Assembly (NCBI RefSeq): GCF_900155965.1 | Contig: NZ_FTMG01000007.1 | Coordinates: 124,001-188,000, forward strand | Direction: 5' to 3' | Length of the DNA: 64,000 nt | Source of the DNA: Mucilaginibacter lappiensis | GTDB lineage: Bacteria > Bacteroidota > Bacteroidia > Sphingobacteriales > Sphingobacteriaceae | Part shown: piece after piece, positions 41,223-49,730 of the stretch | Layout: each line of letters begins with the position of its first letter | How positions within the stretch are numbered: position 1 is the stretch's first letter | Translations under genes and position numbers: made by a program | Notes under the pieces: model-generated | What the model was told of the DNA's origin: nothing | What the model saw: the letters and a program-made list of their open reading frames with translations, nothing else | The model's database searches: none

Positions 41223-43295
41223 ATGAAATTAAAGTTATCTTACGTGATGCTGGCAGGTGCTTTGGCACTGTCTGCCAACAGTTTTGCTGCCGATGGCGGC
41301 GTATCCCCCAAACCAAAACACAAACCTGCAGTCCCTAAAAAATTCATTGATCCGGCTAATATGGATCTCAGTGTAAAACCTGGCGATGATTTTTTTGATT
41401 ATGCCAATGGTAACTGGATAAAGCAAAACGCTATACCTGCCAAAGAAACCCGCTGGGGAAGTTTTAACATCCTTCGGCAGGAAAATACCGATAAATTATT
41501 GGGCTTGCTTAATGAGGTGAGCAAAACATCAGCCACCCAGCCCAAAGGTAGCTTAAGGCAACGCGTTGGCGACCTGTATGCCAGCGGTATGGACAGCCTG
41601 GCTATCGAAAAGCGTGGCTATGAGCCCATAAAACCTGATCTGCAACGTATCGACCAGATAAACAGTCTCGATGCTGTGATTGGCGAAATGACTTACCAGC
41701 GTGTTAATGGTGAGGCTAGTCCGCTTTTCAGATTTGGCGTTGGCCAGGACGAAAAAAACGTGAACAAATATGTAGTAGGCTTTAACCAGGGCGGCACCAG
41801 TTTGCCAGATCGCGACTATTACCTGAAAGCCGATGCCCGCACCAAAGGCATCCAGGATGCCTACAAAAAATACATTGTAGCGCTGTTTACCCTAACCGGC
41901 ACCAGCAGCGAAGAAGCGGCTAAAAATGCCGAAGTAATTTTTGGCCTGGAAACCACATTGGCCAAAGCACAGCTGAGCCGTGTAGCCATGCGCGATCCTA
42001 ACGTTACCTACAACAAATTTTCTGTTGACGGTTTCAGCAAGATCACCCCGCACTTAAACTGGAACACCCTATTACCACAGTTAAAAGCCAATGGACAGGA
42101 TACCGTTTTAGTTGGTCAGCCAGGATTTTTTAAAGCGGCCGACTCCCTTTTAGCAGTTACTCCTGTTGACAGCTGGAAAGTTTACCTGAAGTGGAACATC
42201 CTTAAAGGCGCGTCATCCTCCTTAAGCTCGCCGTTTGTAAATGCTACTTTTGATTTTAGCAAAGTATTATCCGGCCAAAAAGTACAAACACCGCGCAACG
42301 AACGTATGAGCGGCCTGGTTGATGGCAGCATTGGCGAATTATTGGGGCAGCTTTTTGTGGAGAAATATTTCACACCGGCCGCCAAGCAATACATGATCAA
42401 CCTGGTGAACAACCTGAAAGGAACCCTGGGCGACCGCATTAAACGCCTGGAATGGATGAGCCCCGAAACCAAAGACCGCGCGCTCAAAAAACTGGCCGCA
42501 TTCACCGTAAAGATTGGTTATCCTGATAAATGGGAAGCATATGAAGGCCTTGTTATTGATCGTAATGATTATGCCGCCAACCTGAAAGCCCTATCTATCT
42601 GGCGCTATAACTTTAACCTGAGCCGCTTGGGTAAACCTGTTGATAAAACCCGCTGGGGTATGACTCCGCCAACTGTGAACGCATATTACAATCCAACCAA
42701 CAACGAGATCGTATTCCCGGCTGGTATTTTACAGTTCCCTTTCTTTGATTTTAAGGCTGATGACGCTATAAACTATGGTGGCATAGGCGCAGTTATAGGA
42801 CACGAAATGACCCACGGTTTTGACGACCAGGGTCGCCAATACGATGCCGATGGTACCCTGCGCGACTGGTGGACCAAAACCGATGCCGATAAATTTAAAG
42901 TACGCGCCAACCAGGTGGTTGAACAATACAATGCCTTTACCGTGATAGATACCCTGCATGTGAACGGCAAGCTAACCCTGGGCGAAAACCTGGCCGATTT
43001 AGGTGGTTTAAACATAGCTTATGAAGCTTACAAAAAAACCAAACAAGGCCAGGAAAATAAAAAGATCGATGGCTTTACCGCCGATCAGCGTTTCTTTTTA
43101 TCATGGGCACAGGTATGGCGCAGCAGGCAACGTCCGGAGTCTGCAGCACAACGCATCCTGACTGATCCGCACTCACCAGAGCAATTCCGTACCAATGCAC
43201 CGTTAACTAACATCGATGCCTGGTACAAAGCCTTTAACGTACAAGCCGGCGACAAAATGTACAAAAAACCAGAAGACCGGATTAAGGTTTGGTAG
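41223..43295 (+). CDS. M13 family zinc metallopeptidase (neprilysin/PepO-like)
   Basis: 690 residues with a signal peptide (residues 1-22, ending SFAADG). M13 N-terminal signature DLSVKPGDDFFDYANGNWIK; catalytic zinc site VIGHEMTHGFDDQGRQYDADG with HEMTH at 527-531; third ligand Glu588 in LGENLADLGGLNIAYEAY; and NAYYNPTNNEIVFPAGIL substrate-binding segment. The C-terminal ...KMYKKPEDRIKVW matches the family end. Exported oligopeptidase for peptides below about 50 residues, acting in the periplasm or outside. Monocistronic with a strong terminator. Confidence 0.95.
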   Translation: MKLKLSYVMLAGALALSANSFAADGGVSPKPKHKPAVPKKFIDPANMDLSVKPGDDFFDYANGNWIKQNAIPAKETRWGSFNILRQENTDKLLGLLNEVSKTSATQPKGSLRQRVGDLYASGMDSLAIEKRGYEPIKPDLQRIDQINSLDAVIGEMTYQRVNGEASPLFRFGVGQDEKNVNKYVVGFNQGGTSLPDRDYYLKADARTKGIQDAYKKYIVALFTLTGTSSEEAAKNAEVIFGLETTLAKAQLSRVAMRDPNVTYNKFSVDGFSKITPHLNWNTLLPQLKANGQDTVLVGQPGFFKAADSLLAVTPVDSWKVYLKWNILKGASSSLSSPFVNATFDFSKVLSGQKVQTPRNERMSGLVDGSIGELLGQLFVEKYFTPAAKQYMINLVNNLKGTLGDRIKRLEWMSPETKDRALKKLAAFTVKIGYPDKWEAYEGLVIDRNDYAANLKALSIWRYNFNLSRLGKPVDKTRWGMTPPTVNAYYNPTNNEIVFPAGILQFPFFDFKADDAINYGGIGAVIGHEMTHGFDDQGRQYDADGTLRDWWTKTDADKFKVRANQVVEQYNAFTVIDTLHVNGKLTLGENLADLGGLNIAYEAYKKTKQGQENKKIDGFTADQRFFLSWAQVWRSRQRPESAAQRILTDPHSPEQFRTNAPLTNIDAWYKAFNVQAGDKMYKKPEDRIKVW

Positions 43296-43314
43296 TGAGT
43301 TTGAGTAGTGAGTA

Positions 43315-43370
43315 GTGATATAAAACAAAAAGTCCGGCAAAACCGGACTTTTTGTTTTATATCACTTTTT
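43315..43370 (+). terminator. Long perfect-stem terminator after M13 peptidase
   Basis: Perfect 23-bp stem: arm GTGATATAAAACAAAAAGTC plus CGG, loop CAAAA, then the full reverse complement, followed by TTTTT. Much longer than needed for termination. Confidence 0.9.
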
Positions 43371-43843
43371 CTTCCCGTCAGCAGAACGGCTTCGGGCGAA
43401 AGCGGGCAGAACAATGGTGGCCTGTGCGGACGCGGGGCATAGCAAGTTTTTGCTGAAGCTTAGGATTGCGCGAACGCAGTAGGGCAAAATAATTGCAGCC
43501 CTGGTTCTGCCCGGTTTGCGGGGCAAAGGCTCTGTGCGGCAAAGAAGCATTTCTGGTGACAAGCCGTTATTCGCAATTGTTTATTTTTATTGGTGCTCAT
43601 TATCTCGCTACGCTCGGTCTGGTTACTTTGTGGCTACAAAGTAACTGGCCCTCCCGCGGCCAAGAGCGGGTATACGCCATGCAAAACTACCCTGTATAGC
43701 ATGCGATTGCTTCGTCGTTCCTCACAGCAATGACATATTTTTCCATGCAAGTCAGCTAAATTACTGCATATTCCATCGTATTAATCGTCTTAATATTTAC
43801 AACATGCAAACATTTCAACCTTAAAACAACCCGCCGAAACCCT
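43371..43843. repeat. Intergenic region with degenerate dispersed-repeat sequence
   Basis: No believable gene. On the minus strand a frame near 43440-43640 reads QSNQTERSEIMSTNKNKQLR and then ITACHQKCFFAAQSLCP before a stop; I recognise this translated pattern from memory as a repeat seen in intergenic DNA of Sphingobacteriaceae. Palindrome GTTACTTTGTGGCTACAAAGTAAC (43621-43644) sits inside (split: GTTACTTTGT, ACAAAGTAAC arms). A half copy of REP family A follows at 43704-43736. Confidence 0.5.
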
Positions 43844-43851
43844 TATCTTTG
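43844..43851 (+). promoter_or_regulatory. -7 promoter element of MBL/rhodanese gene
   Basis: TATCTTTG, exact TAnnTTTG match, 10 nt before the ATG at 43862. It implies a very short leader. Confidence 0.6.
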
Positions 43852-43861
43852 TGGTTATAAT

Positions 43862-45196
43862 ATGATTATTCAACAGTTCTACGATAAAGGATTGGCGCAT
43901 GCATCGTACGCCGTGATCCGCACAGGTAAAATGATCGTTATAGATCCGGCACGCAATCCGCAGCCTTATTATGACTTCGCCAATCAGCACGATGCCGATA
44001 TTGTGGGCGTTATTGAAACACATCCTCATGCCGATTTTGTAAGCTCGCACCTGGAAATTCACCAGGCTACCAATGCGGTAATTTATTGCAGCAAGCTCAC
44101 CGGTGCTACCTATCCACATGAAACTTTTGACGATGGCGACCAGATACAGTTGAACGATGTAAAGTTGAAAGCTATCAATACCCCAGGTCACTCACCCGAT
44201 TCCATTTGTATTTTACTGGAAGACGAAAAAGGCAAAGAAACCGCGATTTTTACCGGCGACACCTTATTTGTGGGCGATGTAGGCCGGCCAGACCTGCGCG
44301 AGAATGTGGGTAATATTACCGCAAAAAAAGAAGAACTGGCAAAACAAATGTACCAGAGTACCCGCCATAAATTGATGACCTTACCCAAAAACGTGGTGGT
44401 TTATCCGGCACATGGCCCCGGTTCCTTATGCGGCAAAAATATGAGCCCCGACCTGGAAAGCACCATTGGTCGCGAGCTGCGCGAAAATTATGCCTTGCAG
44501 CTGATGGACGAAATGACCTTTGTTAAAACCCTCACCACCGATCAGCCTTTTATGCCTAAATATTTTGGTTATGATGTGGATTTGAATAAAAGCGGCGCAC
44601 CCTTGTTTCAGCAAAGTGTTGATACTGTAGCCAGGATCGATACCGAAGCATCGCTTGAAAAAGAGGTATTGGTGATTGATGCACGTCCGAAACAACAATT
44701 CAGGAGCGGCCATCTTAAAGGCGCTATTAACCTACAGGATGGAGAAAAATTTGAAACCTGGCTTGGATCGATATTAGGTCCTCATGAGACTTTTTACCTG
44801 GTAGCCGAAACGGAGGATAGTTTGAATATCCTAATCAAAAAAGCGGCTAAAATAGGTTACGAAAAAAACATCAAAGCCGCGCTGTTATCACCAGCCAACG
44901 CTACCGAAATATCAGTAACACTTGACCTTGACGATTTCAGGATCAACCCCAACAACTATCACATTATAGATGTACGCAACCACGGCGAGGTAAATGATGG
45001 CAAGGTATTTAAAGACTCCATCACCATACCCCTGCCCGAACTGCGCGAACGCATAAACGAAATACCAACAGATAAACCCATAGTGATACACTGCGCCGCC
45101 GGTTATCGTTCGGCAGCAGCGGCCAGCATTGTAGCCGCCCAAATAAAACAGGTACCTGTTTATGATCTGGGCGAGGTGATTGTGGAGTTTGCATAA
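43862..45196 (+). CDS. ETHE1-like persulfide dioxygenase with two rhodanese domains
   Basis: 444 residues. The N-terminal metallo-beta-lactamase fold (about 1-240) has THPHADFVSSH (His54, His56, Asp58; Phe follows where beta-lactamase-type enzymes have His, as expected for persulfide-dioxygenase types that use a mono-iron site), NTPGHSPDS and FTGDTLFVGDVGRPDL. Then a rhodanese domain (about 255-355) without a catalytic Cys and a second (about 360-444) with the loop HCAAGYRS. Enzymes of this type oxidise glutathione or other persulfides to sulfite and handle sulfane sulfur. Single gene. Confidence 0.9.
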   Translation: MIIQQFYDKGLAHASYAVIRTGKMIVIDPARNPQPYYDFANQHDADIVGVIETHPHADFVSSHLEIHQATNAVIYCSKLTGATYPHETFDDGDQIQLNDVKLKAINTPGHSPDSICILLEDEKGKETAIFTGDTLFVGDVGRPDLRENVGNITAKKEELAKQMYQSTRHKLMTLPKNVVVYPAHGPGSLCGKNMSPDLESTIGRELRENYALQLMDEMTFVKTLTTDQPFMPKYFGYDVDLNKSGAPLFQQSVDTVARIDTEASLEKEVLVIDARPKQQFRSGHLKGAINLQDGEKFETWLGSILGPHETFYLVAETEDSLNILIKKAAKIGYEKNIKAALLSPANATEISVTLDLDDFRINPNNYHIIDVRNHGEVNDGKVFKDSITIPLPELRERINEIPTDKPIVIHCAAGYRSAAAASIVAAQIKQVPVYDLGEVIVEFA

Positions 45197-45199
45197 AGG

Positions 45200-45331
45200 G
45201 GTTCATAGTTGATGGTTCATAGATCATGGCGTTTTTTTAGTGTCACTATAGCGAATGACCATTCATCACATAGAAACCACCAATAGCTGCAAAGCCCAAA
45301 ACCATGAACCACGATCTATGAACCATGAACT
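45200..45331. repeat. GTTCATAG-word inverted repeat overlapping mnmD start
   Basis: Left arm GTTCATAGTTGATGGTTCAT-AGATCATGG at 45201-45229; right arm CCATGAACCACGATCTATGA-ACCATGAAC at 45302-45330. The right arm includes the chosen mnmD ATG, so the hairpin could mask its translation start. Confidence 0.6.
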
Positions 45332-45998
45332 AAAAATAGTAACCACTGCCGACGGTTCCAAAACCATCTATAATGCACAGGTAGGCGAGCATTATCATTC
45401 GCGGCATGGTGCTTTACAAGAGAGTTTGCATGTATTTGTAAATGCCGGTCTGGACTATTTTTTAGCTAAAACCAATGTTCAGAACATCAGCATACTGGAA
45501 GTTGGCTTTGGTACGGGGCTAAATTTTTTATTGAGTTCGAATTACTGTACCCGTCATCAAATAAAGCTTCAATATACCGGGATCGAAGCCTATCCGCTTA
45601 CCGCTGATATGATGGCTCAAACCGGCTATGAACAATATATCCCCGCCGGATTATGGGCCAGCTATCTGCAACATTATCCGGATGCTTTAAAAAATGAAGT
45701 AAGTATAGATGCTGACACCCAACTGCAAATAGCTCACTGCAAGCTCATGGAGTTTAAAACGGATCAGCTATTCGACATCCTATATTTTGACGCTTTTGCG
45801 GCCGTACACCAACCCGAAATGTGGGATCTGCCTGCCATAAGCCACGTAGCCCAATTCTTAAAACCAGGCGGCGTGTTTGTTACCTACGCCATAACCGGCA
45901 ACCTGAAAAGAATGCTAAAAAGCCTGGGCTTTACCATACAAAAAATACCCGGCGCACCCGGCAAACGCGAAATGCTGCGCGCGGTGAAAGAAGCTTAA
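45318..45998 (+). CDS. mnmD: tRNA (mnm5s2U34)-methyltransferase MnmD
   Basis: 226 residues from the ATG at 45318 (MNHELKIVTTADGSKTIYN); the open frame extends to 45255 but the extra residues come from the intergenic repeat. MnmD (DUF752) motifs: GEHYHSRHGALQESLHVFV, SAM-binding LEVGFGTGLNFLL, and FDILYFDAFAAVHQPEMW. It makes the final methylation of 5-aminomethyl-2-thiouridine at the wobble position. In E. coli this domain is fused to the MnmC oxidase; here it stands alone, as in several other phyla. Followed by mazG. Confidence 0.9.
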   Translation: MNHELKIVTTADGSKTIYNAQVGEHYHSRHGALQESLHVFVNAGLDYFLAKTNVQNISILEVGFGTGLNFLLSSNYCTRHQIKLQYTGIEAYPLTADMMAQTGYEQYIPAGLWASYLQHYPDALKNEVSIDADTQLQIAHCKLMEFKTDQLFDILYFDAFAAVHQPEMWDLPAISHVAQFLKPGGVFVTYAITGNLKRMLKSLGFTIQKIPGAPGKREMLRAVKEA

Positions 45999-46056
45999 CG
46001 AGTTTTGAATTTCTTATCTTGACTCCTGATTCTTACCTCTTGCTTCCCAAAACTCC

Positions 46057-46064
46057 TATCTTTG
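46057..46064 (+). promoter_or_regulatory. -7 promoter element of mazG
   Basis: TATCTTTG, exact TAnnTTTG match, about 20 nt before the mazG ATG. Confidence 0.6.
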
Positions 46065-46084
46065 CAGCATAAAAAACAAAACAT

Positions 46085-46888
46085 ATGCCGCTACAAGCAC
46101 CAGCTATCGCTAATACCCCTGCCACCGGATTCGAACGTCTGCTCCATATTATGGACGATTTGAGAGCCAACTGTCCCTGGGATAAAAAACAAACACTGGA
46201 AAGCCTGCGGCATCTCACCATCGAAGAAACCTATGAGCTAAGTGATGCTATTTTAAGCGCCGATATGCCCGAAATAAAAAAAGAACTGGGCGATATTATG
46301 CTACACCTGGTTTTTTATGCCAAAATAGCTTCGGAAACTAATGATTTTAACATTACGGATGTGCTCAACAGTGTATGCGAAAAACTGATTAACCGGCATC
46401 CGCACATCTATGGCGATGTGGAGGTGCAAAACGAAGAAGATGTTAAACGCAACTGGGAACAGATTAAACTAAAAGAAGGCAATAAATCGGTACTGGGTGG
46501 AGTGCCTGCTTCATTACCGGCTTTAGTAAAAGCATCACGTATACAGGAAAAAGCACGCGGCGTAGGTTTCGACTGGGAAGAGAAAAGCCAGGTATGGGCC
46601 AAAGTTGAAGAAGAAATGCAGGAATTCAGAAATGAATTTAACGCCGAAGATGAAAGCACCATCGACCATGAAAAAGCCGAAGGTGAATTTGGCGATTTGT
46701 TATTCTCACTTATCAACTATGCCCGTTTTATCAATATCAACCCCGAGAACGCCTTGGAAAAAACAAATAAAAAATTTATCAAACGTTTCCAATACCTGGA
46801 GCTTAAAGCCAAAGAAAATGGTAAACAACTACAGGACATGAGCCTGGCCGAAATGGATATATTTTGGGAGGAAGCAAAAAAAATGTAA
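46085..46888 (+). CDS. mazG: Nucleoside triphosphate pyrophosphohydrolase MazG
   Basis: 267 residues, full two-domain MazG. First domain: RLLHIMDDLRANCPWDKKQTLESLR, then EETYELSDAI and ELGDIMLHLVF (EExxE and ExxD metal ligands). Second domain: SRIQEKARGVGFDWEEKSQVW, EEEMQEFRNEF and GEFGDLLFSLINYAR. It hydrolyses NTPs to NMP and PPi and in E. coli modulates the (p)ppGpp level under starvation. A second, smaller all-alpha NTP-PPase is at 812-1282. Confidence 0.95.
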   Translation: MPLQAPAIANTPATGFERLLHIMDDLRANCPWDKKQTLESLRHLTIEETYELSDAILSADMPEIKKELGDIMLHLVFYAKIASETNDFNITDVLNSVCEKLINRHPHIYGDVEVQNEEDVKRNWEQIKLKEGNKSVLGGVPASLPALVKASRIQEKARGVGFDWEEKSQVWAKVEEEMQEFRNEFNAEDESTIDHEKAEGEFGDLLFSLINYARFININPENALEKTNKKFIKRFQYLELKAKENGKQLQDMSLAEMDIFWEEAKKM

Positions 46889-46947
46889 CTTTTTTTTTCA
46901 CCCTGTTGTAACGTTCAAATAAATACGCACGTAATGTTTAAAAAAAG

Positions 46948-47424
46948 ATGAAGATTATGAAGCGAAATTTATTTTTAGTATTACCATTGTTAGCATTAAT
47001 AGTTCTAGGTGAAGCATGCTCAACCAAAAGTGATCCAATTCCTGCACCAACACCTCCGCTGGGCACTTTTAGCGGTACTGGTAAACTTTTGGTAAAAAAA
47101 TCAGGAAATACTACTTACGATACTGTAAAAAAGGCATCTCCTTTATTACTTACAATGACCTCATCAGGTACTTTTAAAGTAACCGGCGATACCCTTACGG
47201 TACATGCGGGTAGCAAAGGTTTATTTCAACTTGCTTACGCATCCAATGGAACATTTGTCTATTTTATAGACAGCACTTATAAAGTCGGACCACAAACTAA
47301 AATACATCTGGCTGGTACATATCAATACGCTTTTGATAATGGTACTGGCAACCTGATCATTCAGCGCTCCAATAGCGTACAAGATTCTGTCTTGCGATAC
47401 GATCTTAAAAAGATTTCAAATTAA
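46948..47424 (+). CDS. Putative lipoprotein of unknown function
   Basis: 158 residues. A signal sequence with lipobox-like VLGEAC (Cys at about residue 24) suggests a lipoprotein; the Glu at -2 is unusual for a lipobox. The mature part starts with a P-rich segment (PIPAPTPPLGTFSGTG) and is strand-rich with alternating T/K, like small beta-sandwich proteins. No known domain is recognised. Start could also be the ATG three codons later. Followed by hairpins at 47440 and 47502. Confidence 0.65.
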   Translation: MKIMKRNLFLVLPLLALIVLGEACSTKSDPIPAPTPPLGTFSGTGKLLVKKSGNTTYDTVKKASPLLLTMTSSGTFKVTGDTLTVHAGSKGLFQLAYASNGTFVYFIDSTYKVGPQTKIHLAGTYQYAFDNGTGNLIIQRSNSVQDSVLRYDLKKISN

Positions 47425-47438
47425 TTATTGTTTTAATT

Positions 47439-47474
47439 TAGCTGCTGTCGCTTTTAGGAGTGGCAGCTTTTTAC
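47439..47474 (+). terminator. Terminator after lipoprotein gene
   Basis: AGCTGC ... GCAGCT stem with a larger loop followed by TTTTT. A second hairpin, AAGATCAGC ... GCTGATCTT with TTTT, follows at 47502-47534. Confidence 0.65.
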
Positions 47475-47553
47475 ATTAGCCATCTACCTCTGTTAATGCT
47501 AAAGATCAGCGGTACTTAAAACTGCTGATCTTTTAACTATTAACGCCATCGGC

Positions 47554-47595
47554 AAAAATTGATCATCTGAAAAATTGATCATCTGAAAAATTATT
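47554..47595 (+). repeat. 16-bp tandem repeat upstream of ECF sigma gene
   Basis: AAAAATTGATCATCTG occurs twice head to tail (47554-47569, 47570-47585) plus a third partial AAAAATT. Each unit contains the palindrome TGATCA. It lies about 100 nt before the sigma factor ATG and may be a regulator site. Confidence 0.7.
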
Positions 47596-47618
47596 ATTTT
47601 TATATGTATCAATAAGGC

Positions 47619-47635
47619 ACCTTACTACGTAAGGT
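47619..47635. promoter_or_regulatory. Palindrome in ECF sigma gene leader
   Basis: ACCTTACTACGTAAGGT: 6-bp arms (ACCTTA/TAAGGT) with a 5-nt centre, 47 nt before the sigma ATG. A candidate operator or ECF promoter part. Confidence 0.4.
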
Positions 47636-47681
47636 ACTATAGATCAACAACAAAGTTTATACGCGGAATTAAACACACTTA

Positions 47682-48236
47682 ATGCATTCACCCCCTCGCA
47701 TTACTGAAGAAGAGATCATCAGCCAATGCAAAACAGGCAACTTAAAGTACCAGGAAATGCTGTATAAGCTATTCTATGGCTACGCCATGGGTATAAGTTT
47801 GCGTTATAGTTTAAACCGGGACGATGCATTAGAGGCTGTAAATGATGCTTTTATAAAGGTTTTTAATGCTATAAACAGTTATAACATTGATAAACCATTT
47901 AAAGCCTGGCTGCGCACTATAGTGGTAAATACGGCCATTGACCGCAGGCGCAAGGATCTTAAATTTCAGCTTAATGTTGATTTGGATAATGCTGCTCCCT
48001 TAAGCAGCAATATAGGCACAGTTGATAATTTAAATGTGCAGGATATTTTAAAACTGATGAATGAGCTGCCTGCAATTCAGCTTACCATCTTTAATTTATA
48101 CGAGATAGACGGATACAATCACGATGAAATTGCAAACATGCTCGCTATTCCGGTAAGCTCATCAAGGGTTTACCTGAGCCGGGCAAAAGAAAGATTAAGA
48201 AAAATGTTAAGGAAAGAGACACAAAACCATGGATGA
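47682..48236 (+). CDS. ECF RNA polymerase sigma factor
   Basis: 184 residues. Region 2: YQEMLYKLFYGYAMGISLRYSLN, then DALEAVNDAFIKVFNAINSY and FKAWLRTIVVNTAIDRRRK. Region 4: LMNELPAIQLTIFNLYEIDGYNHDEIANML, then VSSSRVYLSRAKERLRKML. This is the ECF type common in Bacteroidota. The stop overlaps the anti-sigma start by 8 nt, so the two are made together; the anti-sigma would hold it at the membrane. Confidence 0.93.
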   Translation: MHSPPRITEEEIISQCKTGNLKYQEMLYKLFYGYAMGISLRYSLNRDDALEAVNDAFIKVFNAINSYNIDKPFKAWLRTIVVNTAIDRRRKDLKFQLNVDLDNAAPLSSNIGTVDNLNVQDILKLMNELPAIQLTIFNLYEIDGYNHDEIANMLAIPVSSSRVYLSRAKERLRKMLRKETQNHG

Positions 48237-49725
48237 GCAGTTGGATAACGACTTAAGCAACCGCATCAGGGAGGTGTTTGATAATTTTGACGACACCACA
48301 TTTCCTTCTGCTGATGAAGGCTGGTTACTGCTCAGGGAAAAATTTCCTGAAACGGAAAAGAAACGTCCGGTTGCCTGGCTGTGGTGGGCAAGCACGGCTG
48401 CGGCTATCTTGTTATTTATAAGTCTCGGTATATGGATGACCGAAAAAAAGCAATCTACAGATACGCTGGCTTTAAAACCAGCTAAAAAACATACAGAACA
48501 GGCCGTAAATGCCGATAACACTGCATCATTAGCCGCAACGCAAAATCCGGCTCATAAAAATAATGCTCCTGATACAGGTGCAGCCCCTTTAGCCAGTACA
48601 AAAAAACCGGCTCAGACAACAACGACTAATAATCCCGTCGTTGCCCCTGCTGTGTTGGGCGCGACAACAACCCAGACTCCTGTTTATGCCAAAACTAATG
48701 TAAATCCTGCGTCTCAGCTCCTGGCTAATACGCAGGTGAATCCGGTTATCAAAACCAAACCGGTTATTGACAGTACTAAAAACGCGATTGCCAAAGCAAA
48801 CGTGCAACAATATGCAGCTACTGCAAAAAGCTCCAATACCCCTGTAACTGAACCTACTAAAAAAACCAAACCTGTTGATAGCACCAAAGCTGTTATAGCT
48901 AAAACCAATACACAACGCCCCCCTGTTACTGCTCCGGCTACTACTACCGGTTCAATCATGTTACAAAAACAACAGGCACAACCACCCAAAAAGGGTATGG
49001 AGGCGTTGTTTGCCAGCGAGCAAGCTCAACAGCCACAAAAAAACCAACAGGAATATGCCGAAGATAAAAAAGTACGCTTTGGTGTGTATGCAGCAACCTT
49101 CTTTAACTATGCCAAAGGTAGCCACAACCAGGTAAACGCCGGTGCGGGTATCACATCCGATATCAGGCTTACTAAAAACTTAAAACTGTCAACCGGTGTA
49201 ATGCTGGCCCAAAACACATTGAGTTATAATGGGAGTGCTCCCCCAACCTCCAGCCTTGATGCCTTAGCCAAAGCTCCGCGTGCTTTTGCTCCTTATGATA
49301 AGGAGACTCTGTTCACGGCCAACTCGTCTTTCCCGGTGCTTAAAAATTACAATGCCAGTTTAATTGGTTTGGATATCCCCGTAAATATAAAATATGAATT
49401 TAATCCGCAAAAAACCGATGCCTATGTTTCGGCAGGTTTAAGTTCAGGTACTTTTATCAACGAGGCCTATACCTCCGTTTATGGTTATTCGGCTGCCGGC
49501 GCCTCCGCTCAAACAACGGAAGATGTAAGCCGCAAAAACTTTAACAGCTTTTATTTTGCCAAAACACTTAACGTGTCCTTTGGTATTGGCTATCCGGTAG
49601 GTAAAGGCAATCGTTTAATTGTTGAACCATTCTTAAAATACCCGCTTGATGGCCTTGGCTCACAACAGATCCAATTTGGTTCGGCAGGTTTGAACTTGAA
49701 ATTCAATTTTACAGGAAAGAAATAG
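48229..49725 (+). CDS. Anti-sigma factor fused to outer-membrane beta-barrel (dual membrane-spanning)
   Basis: 498 residues. A short acidic cytoplasmic N-terminus (about 1-46; DLSNRIREVFDNFDD, GWLLLREKF), a single transmembrane helix (about 48-69, preceded by KKR), a ~210-residue Ala/Thr/Pro/Lys-rich linker with two similar KPV(I)DSTK..IAK units, and a C-terminal barrel (about 285-498; KVRFGVYAATFFNYAKG, SAGLNLKFNF ending). The last residues alternate as in an outer-membrane strand. The chain therefore probably crosses both membranes, joining the outer membrane to a cytoplasmic sigma factor. This architecture has been described in Bacteroides thetaiotaomicron as dual membrane-spanning anti-sigma (Dma) proteins. 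Translationally coupled to the sigma gene. Confidence 0.85.
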   Translation: MDEQLDNDLSNRIREVFDNFDDTTFPSADEGWLLLREKFPETEKKRPVAWLWWASTAAAILLFISLGIWMTEKKQSTDTLALKPAKKHTEQAVNADNTASLAATQNPAHKNNAPDTGAAPLASTKKPAQTTTTNNPVVAPAVLGATTTQTPVYAKTNVNPASQLLANTQVNPVIKTKPVIDSTKNAIAKANVQQYAATAKSSNTPVTEPTKKTKPVDSTKAVIAKTNTQRPPVTAPATTTGSIMLQKQQAQPPKKGMEALFASEQAQQPQKNQQEYAEDKKVRFGVYAATFFNYAKGSHNQVNAGAGITSDIRLTKNLKLSTGVMLAQNTLSYNGSAPPTSSLDALAKAPRAFAPYDKETLFTANSSFPVLKNYNASLIGLDIPVNIKYEFNPQKTDAYVSAGLSSGTFINEAYTSVYGYSAAGASAQTTEDVSRKNFNSFYFAKTLNVSFGIGYPVGKGNRLIVEPFLKYPLDGLGSQQIQFGSAGLNLKFNFTGKK

Positions 49726-49730
49726 GAAGA

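Noticed and set aside
43085..43562. Minus-strand frames over the end of the M13 peptidase and the following repeat
   Set aside because: They cross the 23-bp-stem terminator and translate repeat sequence.
47554..47595. Possible CRISPR repeats
   Set aside because: The 16-bp units are directly adjacent with no spacers and no cas genes are present.
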